A stretch of 5,164 bases of DNA, from the NCBI GenBank assembly GCA_934098445.1, contig CAKOOW010000064.1, positions 1-5,164 on the forward strand. Direction: 5' to 3'. Within the stretch, counting starts at the first letter, position 1, and each line of letters opens with the position of its first letter. This DNA is from an uncultured Bacilli bacterium (lineage in GTDB: Bacteria > Bacillota_I > Bacilli_A > RF39 > UBA660). Shown here piece by piece: positions 5,147 to 5,164 of the stretch. The notes under the pieces were generated by a model, which saw only the letters and a program-made list of their open reading frames with translations, did no database searches and was not told the origin of the DNA. The translations under genes and the position numbers were made by a program.

Positions 5147-5164
5147 CTAACTAGAAATAGTTAG
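5147..5164 (+). terminator. Hairpin at the window edge, possible truncated terminator
   Basis: CTAACTA (5147-5153) and TAGTTAG (5158-5164) pair perfectly around the tetraloop GAAA. The preceding AAATG (5142-5146) would lengthen the stem if the next bases outside the window are CATTT. That would make a strong terminator for the tRNA transcript, but the 3' arm and any T-run are cut off. Confidence 0.4.

Noticed and set aside
739..5154. The 14-base string ATAAATGCTAACTA occurs both at 739-752 and near 5140-5153
   Set aside because: In AT-rich sequence one such match in a 5-kb window is close to chance expectation; both copies belong to separate hairpins.
5142..5164. Resemblance of CTAACTAGAAATAGTTAG to a Cas9 guide RNA scaffold stem
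   Set aside because: The GAAA loop in guide scaffolds is engineered, there is no repeat or anti-repeat context, and no CRISPR array is present. A terminator stem explains it better.

Overview
The window comes from an AT-rich bacterium with the standard genetic code (TGG for Trp, no TGA read through), Shine-Dalgarno ribosome binding sites, sigma-A-type promoters and intrinsic terminators. Two LytR-CpsA-Psr (LCP) enzymes imply a peptidoglycan wall carrying attached glycopolymers. The base composition, the short compact genes and a small Cys-pair exported domain suggest a low-GC Bacillota, or an uncultured RF39-like Bacilli lineage from the gut. The lineage is an inference.

Layout from left to right: (1) positions 1-102, the 3' end of a + strand gene with the C-terminus typical of Rpn/PD-(D/E)XK nuclease-transposase proteins, then its terminator. 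(2) A short - strand gene (218-598) for a membrane-anchored protein with a small exported Cys-pair domain, with its own promoter and terminator; a perfect 14-bp inverted repeat lies upstream of its promoter. (3) A - strand LCP gene (746-2149) with three transmembrane segments, an accessory domain and an LCP domain, the architecture of streptococcal CpsA. (4) A 156-bp divergent promoter region. (5) A + strand LCP gene (2306-4264) with the same plan plus a C-terminal PASTA-like domain and an Asn/Glu-rich tail. (6) A convergent - strand gene (4267-4929) for a single-pass exported protein of unknown function; it shares one palindromic terminator with the LCP-PASTA gene. (7) A + strand tRNA-Gly(GCC) with its promoter, followed by two hairpins, the second cut by the window end.

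The theme is the cell envelope. The two LCP proteins probably attach undecaprenyl-diphosphate-linked polymers to peptidoglycan on the outer face of the membrane, and the PASTA-like domain could direct one of them to particular wall sites. The two small anchored proteins are exported neighbours with no demonstrated link. Each gene seems to be its own transcription unit. Two structural points stand out. Four of the five genes have a TGn motif in front of the -10 box. All four protein genes whose 3' end lies beside a terminator inside the window's main block end within or at the edge of that terminator hairpin, most strikingly at 4255-4284, where one palindrome carries the stop codons of both convergent genes. 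No stretch longer than about 160 bases lacks a gene or tRNA.
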